A stretch of DNA of 64,000 bases from Magnaporthiopsis rhizophila (taxonomy: Eukaryota > Ascomycota > Sordariomycetes > Magnaporthales > Magnaporthaceae), in NCBI GenBank assembly GCA_003049465.1, contig PYSS01000046.1:124001-188000 (forward strand), in the 5' to 3' direction. The notes under the pieces were generated by a model. It made no database searches. It had not been told where the DNA came from and was given only the letters and a program-made list of their open reading frames with translations. Positions 46,179 through 57,459 of this stretch are shown here, one piece after another. The translations under genes and the position numbers were made by a program. How positions within the stretch are numbered: position 1 is the stretch's first letter; every line of letters starts with the position of its first letter.

Positions 46179-49100
46179 TTCGGGCCGGCGTTCTACCCGA
46201 CCAAGCAACCGGCCGGCCTACTGTTCCTCAGGGGTCTGGCTCTCCTCCCTTGCCCCCTTATCGGTCATTTGTGCTAGCATTGGCGTTTCGTTTTAGAGGT
46301 CGTTTTTACTCATAATAGCTGGTCTGTTTCAGCTTCTTCCATCCGTCTCGTCCCGTTCACCCTGCTTCTCCCCTGATCCCACTCTCTTCGCACCACGCAT
46401 GTCGGCGAGGCTCATCCTGAGCTCTGCGGACCTTTGATACCCAAGACTGCTTGTCTAAAGACTCACTCAAGACCCAATCCCATTCGATGTCGCAAAGACA
46501 GGGTTTAGAAATCATCCATGTAACGATGCGGTGCATGCCCAACAGGCCAGGTCGGCCAGGCTTTCTTATCTTGCCAAATGTGAATGTTTATATTCACAAA
46601 CTTGCTTTGTTCCAGGAACATAATATTGAACTTCGGAGTCAAGAGTCCGCGCGGCTCTCTGGAACTCGGTCGCCCATTTGCCCAGCAACCTATCAGCATG
46701 GTACCTCTAGGCAGGCCCCTACCTAGGTGGATAAGTCCCCACCTAATACACATGAAACATGAGCATATGCATCTTTCATATTTGCGGGTTGTGAAGCTTG
46801 GCTAACGTACGAACAGACTTTGCCGTCGAACCATAATGAGCGGTGATGTGCCAACTAACAGTGCAAAATACGGTGCGTTGCCACTCCAAGGAGCGGTCAG
46901 CTCTGCAACAGCCTACGGCCGGGTCCGGGTGAGGGAAATTTATAGGTGTCCGGTAAGATGGCTTTTAGATGGCCTGCGGCCAAGAAGGCAACTCGGATGT
47001 CGAGAAACATCCTCGATGCCGGCCTGCAGCCCAGGTTGGTGGAGCCTCCTTTCATGCAGCCAGGCGACCGACGGTGGGGGTCAATCGCCAGGGAGGGTTC
47101 CTCCGTCGAGAAGAGGCGGTATGTTGGTGCCAATATGCACATCCCACTACTACAACACATGAGCCGGACAAAGTAAGACCCGGGCACTAGCACCTCTAAC
47201 CTTTTCACAACAGAAACTACCAGGCAAAGTAAAGTAGACTGGCCAAGACAGACTCGAGTTGGACGCCCCAAGACCCCAAACAGGAAAATTGGAACACGAT
47301 GGCGAAATTCGGGGTGCTGGCCGGACTTCGTTCGGAATGAGGCTCGCGAGCAACGTGGATACCAGTCGCAGTCCCAAATGGGAAACCCTGTTTGGATCTA
47401 CGCCACGTTGGATCGCGTGTTTGTTTCGCCTTAATTTGGCCTTCTCCGCCGTGGACGTTTGTTTTGCCGCTCGGCCGACCAAGGCACGATTACGATATCA
47501 TATCGGCTCCAATCGAATCACCATGGATCGTCATATCCCCTCATCTCGACGAGACGGTGAGAATGCCCGCCCAGGAAGCCACGGAAAGAGAAGCCTTGTT
47601 AAGCGCCAATTAGGCAAGTGAGTAAAAAAAAAAACCCGTCGAGTAGAACTCGGGCCGCTTCGTCGATGGATGGATGTGTGATCCACTCGACCTCCGGCTC
47701 TGGCAATCGTTGGTCCATTTCGGGGAGCTCGTTTGATAACTCGGCCCATAGGTGTTCTAGAAGCGCCCCGCCGCTCTGACCGCCTGGACATGAGATCAAG
47801 ACAGAGAGAGCCCAGGGCTTTCGGGAGAACACGGCCATGGCGTAATGGGTCGCAGGACCCACAACTGGGAACCAAAAACAGGCGGAAGAACTGGGTCTCG
47901 ATTTGGAAATGGCATGCTTGACAGCCCATTCTGCCATTTCCAGCAGCAATTGACGGACGAGGCCAGCGTAAGATCCGTCAGGTGGATTGGAAGGAACATG
48001 CGTACATACTTGGGTGCTGCGCGCACTGCTGATGTGGGCGTATCTCGTTCCAAAGAATTCCCGGAACCACCCGAAGATGTCGTTCATCCCAAGGAGAACT
48101 TCGGCAGGACGAACGCGACTTATCACACCGGCGCAAACCTGATATTGCATATGGTCTGGCACATGTCTGAAAGCATGGCAAATTTTCATCTCAACAGAAT
48201 TCCATTAGCCGTACTGTTTGAGATCGTGTTCGGAAGATTCATCAGCCGGACACCCAACCCCACGGTGTAGATCTAATTGCGGCTCTGGTTTGCGACTGGG
48301 CAGGCGGCTGGAATCTGTGGGACCACACAGGCCGCGAGCCGGGCGACGGGTCGGTTCCGATGCATCAGCCATGTACAATGTACACTATGTATATGCACAG
48401 CGTGCATGCCAGCTGTCAAGGTGGCGGGTTAGGGCGAAGGCCCGGGAATATCTTATGCCTCACGGAGCCGAAGGGAGGGGTCACATCACGCTTCCCCATC
48501 TCGTTTGTGCCACACCCCTTTCACCGGCTTTCTGCAGGGCCGATAGCAGCGCTTACCTGCAGAATTATAGTACCTACCCTATACTCTACGTATGTGTGTA
48601 TATCTGCCATGACCCGCAGCTGCGGCAGCAGTTCTAATGCATATCGCCATATTGAAAATCGACCGTTCACATAAGAGCCGGACGATCAGGCCACAGGGTT
48701 CGTGCCGTGACTTGGCACCAGCAAATCTTTAGATAAGCTCTTGGTTAAAGATGGAAGCTCCAACCCCCGAGATAATTGGGTCTGAACCAGCAAACTCCGG
48801 AAATATCTGGCCCGGAGTCTTACAACGTAGCAGTGTCCTCGATACGAAATGGAACGCGGAGATAGAGGTCATTCTAGAGACAATACGAGCTGGGATGTGC
48901 CGTTGACACGCGGCTAGTATGCAGATGTGATCCATGGCTGCTTCGCTGCACACGACCAGCATAGTGTCTTCGGAGTTTGTTCCTGTTTGTGTCTGTGCGG
49001 CGTATGGCGAAACCTGCTCTGGGTCGCACATTATGCCAAAATCACCTAGCTCAAAATGCACAAAACGAAAAAGCCCCCTGGATCTAGTGTAGGCGTGGCA

Positions 49101-50944
49101 AAGGAGGTCTGTTTCTTTCGGACGCGTCGAATAGAAAGCTGATAAGGCGTCGGGTTGCGGCTAAACGTACACCTCATCTTGTTGCTTCTTCCGACCCATA
49201 AGCTCGGTTCGGGGAAAATATAAAAAGAAAAAAAAACCAGGACATTATAGAACGAACATGCACGTCGCCCTAGCGTGCATGCATGCCACACACGCTACCC
49301 CACATACATCTCACTCAGCCTGTGCTGCTAGCTCGATGGTGATACGAGAACAAGTCGTCCAACTTCCATCCATTCTGGACTTTGTAGCAAAGTGATACGG
49401 AGCCACGGAGCCTGGTATACAGAGAGGGGTACATGTTATGCAAATTCAAGGGAAAAAAAAAAAGACCCCGCAAATTTTGAGCGACGGGTAGGAACGGGAT
49501 TGAATGCCGAAATCGCGAGTGTCAGCGCCAAGCCCTGGACTTTTTTTTTTTTTCTCTAACGCCACTGACAAAATTTACCAAAAAAAGCACAGCCTGCTGC
49601 CCCTCATCGGAAGCAAGGCTCAGAACAGAAGCACCTGAGTCAAGTAGGATTGCGACTTGGGACGGCAAGCCCCCTCCCCTTTGCCCTTCCATCTTTCTGC
49701 AATGCCAAATCCGATCCAATTCCGAACGCTATGCATCCCTAGTGTACTTGTCTTCACGTCACCTATGACTGGAGTCGCCTCCCGCGTTTTTCTCGTGTCG
49801 CCTCTGCCCTTTCGCCTCTCTTGCCAACCACCACCACAGAGATGAGCTGCGCCAAGCCAGTGGCGGCAACGATAGGCGCTCCCGACTGACCTCATCGCAC
49901 TGTTCGTGTGAGTAGGTGTTCAAACGTGTTTCCACAAAGAGGGTGGAGAGGGGCGTGATGGCACGACCCACGCATATCTCACAGATGGGGACCGGCTCTG
50001 CACTGCCGTCGGCGGTGTCCACCGAGCAGAGGTGTGTGCCTGTTTTAATGGGCGCAAAAAAGGTCGCCATGATATGATCACCCCCTGGATCGATGCCATC
50101 CGTGCACCACACACACATCGTCCGCGTCCACATCTGACTGGTCATGACCAAGCAGGCGCTTGGACACTAGTCCCTGCCAACCCGCCCTGCCGGGCTCCAT
50201 CATTCATCATCCCGCCATCGCTTGGAGCTTGGTGTGCCGGTCAAGGCGAACCAGCTGGTGTGCATCATTTTCTTCTTTTGTATCCATGTCACGCGCCAGG
50301 GACAGGGGCAGACCATTTTTCCCCCTTCGGACAAGATAACGGCTCTAGGTGTTTCCGTGCATAGGTAGGGTGCTTGCTGGGGTTTCTTGCTGCTTTCCCA
50401 TGTTGGATTTTTTTTCTTCTTTTTTATCCTCTTCCTTCTTTCTTTCCTTACTCTCGAACCTATAGTTCATGTTGTCCTTCTTTGCTTTCACCTTGAAGGG
50501 GTGTGTGATCAAAGTCGATCACCCTAAGATACCCACATAGTCACCCACCCACCCACTCAAAGGACCCTCTGACTCCCACTGCTACGTCACCGATATATCA
50601 CGAACATTTTTCGTGGGCCCGATTAAAAAAAAAAAACCTCCGGCTTTCGGGGCATTCCGGCGCGGCTGCTTAGCTATCAGCCCGACAACCCTTCAACTCC
50701 TACCGAGAATCGCCAACGCCTACAACTCTCTCCGCCCTCTGGCGCAGACGTGACTCCTCGGGACTACCAGCGAAATCAGCAAAACAAAAACACGCCTCAG
50801 TTTTACGAACCCACCGAGGTGCTAAGCCCACCCCAAAGCCCGTTCCGATTTTTGGTGTTGGTGCCCATACCCAACACCCTACTCTACTGAGTTGGCCACC
50901 TCAAGTGTCACCGGCTCGCTTCCGGTGGCCGGTTGACGACGGCA
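46179..50944. other. Gene-poor stretch of 4.8 kb
   Basis: No protein family is recognised between gem1 and creD. The stretch has several A/T homopolymer runs (for example about 47624-47635, 49449-49463, 49541-49553 and 50625-50636), an ACCTAGGT palindrome at 46721-46728, and a pyrimidine-rich zone at about 50409-50455 that is likely creD promoter or 5' UTR. One doubtful minus-strand ORF (47599-48189) is listed separately. Non-coding RNA, decayed elements or long regulatory sequence are all possible. Confidence 0.5.
47599..48189 (-). CDS. Doubtful ORF, 196 codons, unknown
   Basis: An open frame with ATG at 48189 and no recognised family. Part of it reads like protein (FWFPVVGPATHYAMAVF, LSVLISCPGGQSGGALLEHL, PEPEVEWITHPSIDEAARVL), but a GTATGT donor-like site at about residue 61 and a T-run near the 3' end could mean that the frame is spliced or broken. 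It may be a lineage-specific gene, a decayed gene or chance. Confidence 0.25.
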   Translation of the reverse strand: MKICHAFRHVPDHMQYQVCAGVISRVRPAEVLLGMNDIFGWFREFFGTRYAHISSARSTQVCTHVPSNPPDGSYAGLVRQLLLEMAEWAVKHAISKSRPSSSACFWFPVVGPATHYAMAVFSRKPWALSVLISCPGGQSGGALLEHLWAELSNELPEMDQRLPEPEVEWITHPSIDEAARVLLDGFFFLLTCLIGA

Positions 50945-52942
50945 ATGCCTTCATTTTTACCTTTCACCTCGGTCACAGGCCGACACGCCTTCACCTTGTT
51001 CGACATCCGGTTAGAGAACGACTTTATCGTTTTCAGGGGCAACGAACTCGAGGCACCAGGCCAGCTGTTGAAGGGCGTCGTTGTGCTATGCGTCCCCGGG
51101 CCGACGAGGATCGAGGACATCCATCTGAGATTAAACGGGACCCTGCACCTCTCCTGGACGGATCTGAAGACGACACCAACGGGAATCTCGAGCCAAAGGT
51201 TCGAGAAGACCACCGACATCCTGACGCACCGATGGCCGAGCTTCATCGGGACGCCTGGCAAGAGTATGATGCTGGAGAAGGGAAACTACGAGTTCCCCTT
51301 CGAGATCCTGCTCCCTGGGGAGACGTGCGAGAGCGTCGAGGGGCTGCGGGAGGCCAGCATCACGTACCGACTTAAGGCTACCATCGCGCGCGGCAAGTTC
51401 GCCTACGACCACCACGCCTACAAGCACGTACGCGTGATCCGGACCCTCGAGACCTCGGCACTCGAATTCCTGCACGCCATGAGCGTCGAGAACATCTGGC
51501 CCAACAAGGTCGAGTACTCCATCGTGGTCCCGCGCAAGGCCGTCGTGTTCGGTAGCGCCATCCCGCTCGAGACGAGGTTCACCCCGCTGCTCAAGGGGCT
51601 AGAGCTGGGCGATGTCAGCATCCGCCTGGTAGAGGTGTGCGACATCATGGCGGAATTCCAGGCCGGCACGCAGATGCGGGAGTACAAGAAGGAGCGCGAA
51701 GTCGCTTCGTGGGTGTTGCCCATCAGCCGCGAGGAGCATTGGCAGGACGTGATCGAGAACACGGGCCAGGAGGGCTGGGTGATGAACGCGCAGCTGGACC
51801 TGCCCCGCAAGCTGGCCAAGTGCATCCAGGACGTCAACGCCCACGGCATCAAGGTCCGCCACAAGCTCAAGATGGTCGTTGCGCTGAAGAATCCCGACGG
51901 CCACGTGTCGGAGCTTCGCGCCACGCTGCCCGTCACCGTCTTCATCTCGCCCAACATCCCCCTCGACGAGGACGGAAACCTCTCCCATCCCTCGACCGCG
52001 CAGCAACACCCAAGCCAAGAGAACTCAAGCCACAGCGCTCCTCCGGGCTACGGCGAGCACGTCTTGGATCAGCTGTACGAGAACATCGACATGAGCGGCT
52101 ATCGGACCCCTGGAGGCATGCAGACCCCAGGGGCCGGTTCCGGCATGAACAGCCCTTACTCCGCCCTCTCGCGTGCTGGGTCCCACGAGAACCTGGCAGG
52201 CATGGTCAACGACCCCACGGCCATCACGCCCGCCGCCCTGTCCTCGCGCCTGCAGGACATGTCAATCAACAATGTCGGTGGACCCCTGCGCAGGGACGTG
52301 TCCTTCGCATCGACGACCTCGAGCGCCACCGGAGGACCCACCAGCGCTGCCGTCGCCGCCGCCGCCGCCGCCCTGGCCGGCCGCGGTAGCAGCGGCGGCT
52401 CCCCCGAGACCACGCACTGGTCGCCCCCACTGTCGAGGCACAACAGCGGCGAGTACCACTCGGGCCGCCACTCGCCCGAGGAGCAGCACCTCGACTTCCC
52501 GGAGCTGGAGGAGCTCAGCAAGGTGCCCAGCTACGCGACCGCCATCAAGTCGTCAAAGGTCGCGCCCCTCGCCTGCGGCGACGCCCCCGCCCTGCCCAAT
52601 TACGCCACGGCATGCAGCTGCCTCGGCAATGGCGGCGGCGGCGGCTGCCTCGCCGCCAGCCCGCTCGAGCTAATCCGCGAGGAAAGCCACCGCCCCAACC
52701 ACGACCACGACCACAACCCCAACCACCAACGCTCGTACACCGTCGGCGGTGGGGCGTCCTCCGCCCCCGGCAGCGGGGCGACGACGCCCGTGGCCAGCCC
52801 GGTGTTGACGCGGTCGAGGTCGATGCGTCATTCGACCCTCGGCGCCTTCTTCAACTTCGGCTTGCACGGCATCGGCGGCGCCGGCGACACCGACGAGCGG
52901 CGGCGATTGCATCTCATGCAGGCCCGTGAGCGCGTCATCTGA
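50945..52942 (+). CDS. creD: Alpha-arrestin CreD-like
   Basis: Arrestin-related adaptor that brings the HECT ubiquitin ligase (Rsp5/HulA) to membrane transporters; in Aspergillus CreD acts in carbon catabolite repression. Single exon, 665 aa from the ATG at 50945. The arrestin N domain holds FDIRLENDFIVFRGNE, KGVVVLCVPGP and the following LRLNGTLHLSW. The arrestin C domain lies at about 165-325 (VEYSIVVPRKAVVFGSAIPL, EHWQDVIENTGQEGWVMNAQ). The long Ser/Gly/Ala-rich tail carries PPGY at about 365 and two PY-like motifs, VPSYATA (about 529) and LPNYATA (about 551), suitable for WW-domain binding. The C-terminus has RSRSMRHSTLGAFFNFGLHG. An N-terminal extension to 50933 would need a TTG start, so it is not used. 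Confidence 0.93.
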   Translation: MPSFLPFTSVTGRHAFTLFDIRLENDFIVFRGNELEAPGQLLKGVVVLCVPGPTRIEDIHLRLNGTLHLSWTDLKTTPTGISSQRFEKTTDILTHRWPSFIGTPGKSMMLEKGNYEFPFEILLPGETCESVEGLREASITYRLKATIARGKFAYDHHAYKHVRVIRTLETSALEFLHAMSVENIWPNKVEYSIVVPRKAVVFGSAIPLETRFTPLLKGLELGDVSIRLVEVCDIMAEFQAGTQMREYKKEREVASWVLPISREEHWQDVIENTGQEGWVMNAQLDLPRKLAKCIQDVNAHGIKVRHKLKMVVALKNPDGHVSELRATLPVTVFISPNIPLDEDGNLSHPSTAQQHPSQENSSHSAPPGYGEHVLDQLYENIDMSGYRTPGGMQTPGAGSGMNSPYSALSRAGSHENLAGMVNDPTAITPAALSSRLQDMSINNVGGPLRRDVSFASTTSSATGGPTSAAVAAAAAALAGRGSSGGSPETTHWSPPLSRHNSGEYHSGRHSPEEQHLDFPELEELSKVPSYATAIKSSKVAPLACGDAPALPNYATACSCLGNGGGGGCLAASPLELIREESHRPNHDHDHNPNHQRSYTVGGGASSAPGSGATTPVASPVLTRSRSMRHSTLGAFFNFGLHGIGGAGDTDERRRLHLMQARERVI

Positions 52943-53711
52943 TACCGAAAAAAAAGGAAAAAAAAAAAAAAACATTTCCTACCTACCTAGTCTCTACATC
53001 TCTGTCTTAACGATCACGCATTTTGTGTCGGCATTTTTTTCTTTCTTTTTGAGGCGTCTCTCCTATCTGGCATTTTGTGTATACCTCCATGCATCTTGCT
53101 GGAAACAACTTTTTATATATCCCATTGGGCGGTTCTTTTTTCTTTTCCTTTTTCCCTATTACGGCGCATAGGTTGGGACACTTTAACATACAGTATTATA
53201 GAAGGCCGACAAGGGGCATATACCCTGCATCTAGGGCTTATTCTGTTTGGGGGTGGCTTTTTTTGTTCGGACGATACTCCTTTCTTATTCGCATTCATAT
53301 ATACGAACACTTTGTTTGCAGCACCTACGTCATCGCATCACATCGCCTCACCCTTCACGGACTTTCGTCTTTAGGAGTGTGATCCTGTCTAGCTCTGGCG
53401 CTGACGCAACTCGAGCTATCTTCCTATGAGCGAATCCCGTAAGCTTTGTCCGGGAACTTTTTTTTAGGAACGAAAGGCGCACAGAATATGTAGCTATCTA
53501 GCTCTGTCCATTTGTCCTGTGTTTTCTTCATATCTATGGCAAATCGCATTCCTCAGCCAACACCCCAGGCTACCAAACCTAAAGCAATTACATGGTCGAT
53601 GGAAAACTTCTGACATGGAACCTTGAAAGTATCCGACAGCCCTACTACGCCACACAATGCGGGCCTTGTCCTCATCTACCGGAGCGCGGCGCTGCTCGAT
53701 ACGCGCGGGCT
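52943..53711. other. Convergent 3' region, creD and MetRS
   Basis: 769 bp of tail-to-tail spacer, T-rich and with an A-run right after the creD stop (52947-52971). No gene is seen. Confidence 0.5.
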
Positions 53712-56327
53712 CTAGGACTTCTCCACTGCCTTCTCGAGTTGAGTTGACGTTCCCTCCACAGCTGGTGGGCTCGGAGCAGGAGCCGCAGCTGCCGAATTGA
53801 CTGCACTCGCCGGTCTGAGTGGGAGAGCAGTGGGGGTGGGCCCGGGGCCAGAGGATGTGGCGGCTGCAGACTTCTGCGCCTCCTTCTTCAGGCGCTTCCT
53901 CTCCTTCTCCTTCTCCTTGGCAGCCTTTTTGGCCGCCGCCTTCTCCGCCTCGATCGCCTTCTGCTTTCGCAGCTCCTCTCCTCCAAAGGCCTCGCGCCAT
54001 TCGTCCACCTTTGATGCGTCGATTACGGCGAACGGCCTCTCGGGCTCTCCGATGGGCTTGCCCGCCTCAAGCATGTCGGCCTTCCAGACGTCGGGGATGA
54101 CGAACGACGAATCCAGAACCTCTTCACCTGCAGCGGTTGCCCCTATCTGCCTCATGATTAACCGGGCAGTTCCAGGCAGGTAAGGGGAGATTAGGCTCCC
54201 CAGCAGATGAAGGTGCTCAAGAGCGAGAGCGATGAGCCCATTGGCGAGGTCAAGATTCTCTTCCAAGAGTTGGTTGCCCAGCTTGTGGTCTTGCAGCAGT
54301 TTGTTACCTAGGGCCGATACACTGTTGGCGTTTTTTGATCAGCATCGTTTGTCCTTGATCATGGAGGCTTTTGACTCGCGCGTACCTGAGCGCCGTGGCA
54401 AGGCCCGCTCTCAGCTTGGTTGCCTTGAGATTGGCGACATATTCCTGGAGCAGCTTGTTCACCTCCGCTTTGTGCTGCTCAAAGGTCTCCACCGTGGACT
54501 TGGAGTGTGGCGGAACCACAGCGCCCATCTTGGTATGGCAGAACCTGACAACCCTCTGAACCAAGTTGCCCAGGTTCTTGAGGAGATCGTTGTTGTTGCC
54601 ATCAACAAACTCCCTAGGAGACATGTATGTGATTAGCAGGCTGCAAGAGCCTCGAGGGTATCCAATCTCGGGTGCCGACATACTCCCACTTGAACTCGGC
54701 ATCGCTGCTCTCGGGACGTCGCGACAGCAGATAATACCGCCAAACATCAGGGTCGATACCAGTGTCCCGTGCCGTGTTTCCAAACACGCCAACCCCCTTG
54801 GATTTACTGAACTTGCCACCCTCATAGTTGAGATACTCCGAGGTGGATAGGTGGCTAACTTTGGTCCAGTTGTCCTTGGTGCCAAGTTGGGAGGCTGGGA
54901 ATATGATGGTGTGGAATCTGCTAAATGGTGAGAATATGTCCGATACAGACTTGTGGGTGAGCCTACGTGAGTCGGTGCAGGTACTGACGGAACGTTGTCC
55001 TTCCCCATGAACTGGTACAGCGTCACTTCATCAGGGTTCTTCCACCACTTCTCCCAGTTCTTTCCGGCGAGGTTACCGGTGTCGGTATATGTTTTGGTGA
55101 TGGAAGGGTATCCAACTTTCGAGGTAATGCTATGTCAGCGGTTGACTTTAAGGCGGGCGACCACCGGAGGGATTTGGGGACTCACTGCATGCATCGAACC
55201 ACACGTAAAACACCTTCCTAGCATACTCCTCGTCGGACAAGCCGTCGAGACCCTTGGGGACTGCAGCAAAGGGTTTGACGGTCAGCGAGTGAATCTAAAG
55301 GGCATCTAGTGTTTGAATCAACATCAAAGGCCCAAGGGAGAGCATACTTGGTACACCCCACCGCAGATCTCGGCTGATTCCGCGAGGCTTGAGTCCCTTG
55401 TCGATCCACGATCTGGTGATGGCGACGCAGTTGGAGCTCCATCCTCCCTCGACCTTGGCGAGCCATGGCAAAATCTCGCTCTGAAGCGCGTCCAGACGGA
55501 TGAAAAGGTGCCTCGTCCTGCGCTTTTCCGGGGTCGAACCGTCGACCTTGCACCGGGGGTTCAGAAGCCAGCCTGTGGCTTTAGCGTCATCTGAGGCTGA
55601 GCCGTCCTTGTCCGGCTCCATGGGGTCGAGAAGGTTTCCACAGCTATCGCACTGATGTCGGCCAACGCGATTAGAAACCGGGCATGCCCAATGATACTGA
55701 TATAACCCGGTATACTAAGTTCGAATAGAAATACCTGGTCGCCACGGGCACCCATATAGTGGCAGATACTGCACTCGCCCTCGACAAAGCGGTCGGCAAG
55801 GAAAGTGTTGTGGGCGGGGACGGCGCAGAAGGCCTGGGTGGTCTCCTGCTGCTCGATGAAGCCATTTTTCCAAAGCTTGGTGAAGATGTCCTGGACGATC
55901 TGGGTATGCTCGTCGGTGGGGGTGCGTCCGAAGACGTCGAAATCGATCCTGAACCAGTCGTAGATGTCCTTGTGGATGGCGTGATACTTGGCGCAAAGCG
56001 TGGCCGGGTCTACGCCCTCCTCGAGCGCCTTCGTCTCGGTCGCGGTGCCGTACTGATCGGAGCCGCAGACGTACAGAGTTTGAAGGCCCCGTGCGCGGCA
56101 GAAGCGCGCAAACACGTCGGCAGACTATCAAGACACATATCCTCGTAAGCGGAGAAGGTCATCGCAGGAGGCCGGGAAGTGATGTGTGAGTGAGCAAGGC
56201 GACATACGAGCACGCTGCCAATGATATTGCCCAGGTGAGGCACATTGTTGACATAGGGTAGCGCGCTGGTAACCAGGATGTTCTCCTTGCCCGGTAGCGG
56301 GAGGATGGGCTCGCCCTTGGCAGCCAT
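53712..56327 (-). CDS. mes1: Methionyl-tRNA synthetase, cytoplasmic type
   Basis: Class I aminoacyl-tRNA synthetase that charges tRNA-Met. Eight exons on the minus strand: 56327-56208, 56124-55735, 55651-55348, 55260-55186, 55115-54989, 54917-54684, 54613-54386 and 54321-53712, giving 695 aa with every phase consistent. The HIGH-type motif is PHLGN at 30-34. The zinc-knuckle region shows CSICHYMGARGDQCDSCG, formed across intron 2. FYVWFDACIGYPS and the KFSKSKG loop (about 374-380) complete the catalytic core. The C-terminal anticodon-binding part ends in a Lys/Glu-rich helix (KAAAKKAAKEKEKERKRLKK) and a Pro/Ala tail. No mitochondrial presequence is seen, and no in-frame ATG exists upstream. 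The exon 6 acceptor is TAGCAG; using the first AG would add one residue. Confidence 0.97.
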
Positions 56328-57459
56328 GGCTACTGCGCGCTTGAATGTGCCTCTCTCGTGCGCTTTGCTCACGGTATGACGCTTTCTCTTTCCCCCTAAC
56401 AGTTTGTTGAAGCAGATAGATGGCCTGGTGTCACGCACTTTGCGACCAACCTAGGATATTCGGTGTCTTGCGTTGGTCTCTCCAGTGAGTCAAATGACGG
56501 GATTACAATGGAGGGGCAGAACTCCCATTGAGTTTGACCTGGCGCACGGATGCGGTGGTGCGAGGAGGGGTAGTTCCGACGCGTTCGAAGGGTCCAGCCA
56601 GGGAGCGGGGCCAGTGCTTGATCCCCGCCTAGCCTGAGCTTTCGACCAATCACAGACCTGGTGCGTGCGGCCTCAATGAAAAGCGGAGTTGACGTCATGC
56701 AGTCTCCAGTGTTTTTCTCAAAGGGGCAGCAGCGCCTGTGGCGATTTAGCAGGGTGCGTCGGCGAGCATGACAACAAATTCTTGCATCATGATTCCAGCA
56801 GAAACCTCTAGTGCCGCCCCTACTGCAAAGATGCTAGCACCACCTACGTCGGGTTAGGCAGATCAATGCCAATTATCGACGGGTCGGGCAACCGAGCCCG
56901 ACCGACCTCAGTCCCCCAGAGCTTCCATGCAACTTCCTTGAATTCACAAATATGGTTATCCAAGGAGCCAAATTTGCCGCCCCTCGCAACAGAACCCACT
57001 CCCACTCCCACATGATCGCGGCAGGGATTCTCTTGACCTCTCCACCGCTTCCCCCATCTTCTTTTTTCCCTCCTCCTCCTCCCCCAATACTCTCATGCGA
57101 TTTGCTTCTTTGTCTCAGCGTGAGCTGGCAGAGGACCTGACTGACGTAAGGGGCTGCTCGGCCGGCTGTGGCCATCACACCGTCTGGTATTGTTATCGTC
57201 TGGACTCGAAATCCACGATTATTGATCGACCGCTTAGCATAAATACCTAACACGCACGGTCGAGTTGCTGCCAGTTTCAGCCTTCTTCCTTGCCCATCCC
57301 ATACAGAAGCTGCGACATCTATTCGACCTGGATCAGACAACCCGTCGCTTGTTGATTCGTCTGTGCTCTTTATCAATCCGACAAATTCCAGTGCTGAAAG
57401 GATACAGACCAAAAGAAAAAAAAAAATTCATCTCTGAACTACACTAATTTCCACTCTCA
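56328..57459. promoter_or_regulatory. Divergent region, MetRS and slm1-like genes
   Basis: 1132 bp between two divergent starts. It contains a pyrimidine-rich patch at about 57030-57090 and an A-run just before the slm1 start (57414-57427). No other gene is seen. Confidence 0.5.

Noticed and set aside
56328..56438. N-terminal extension of MetRS as a mitochondrial presequence
   Set aside because: The frame is open and basic, but its first codon is GTG and no ATG lies in it, so there is no support for a longer protein.
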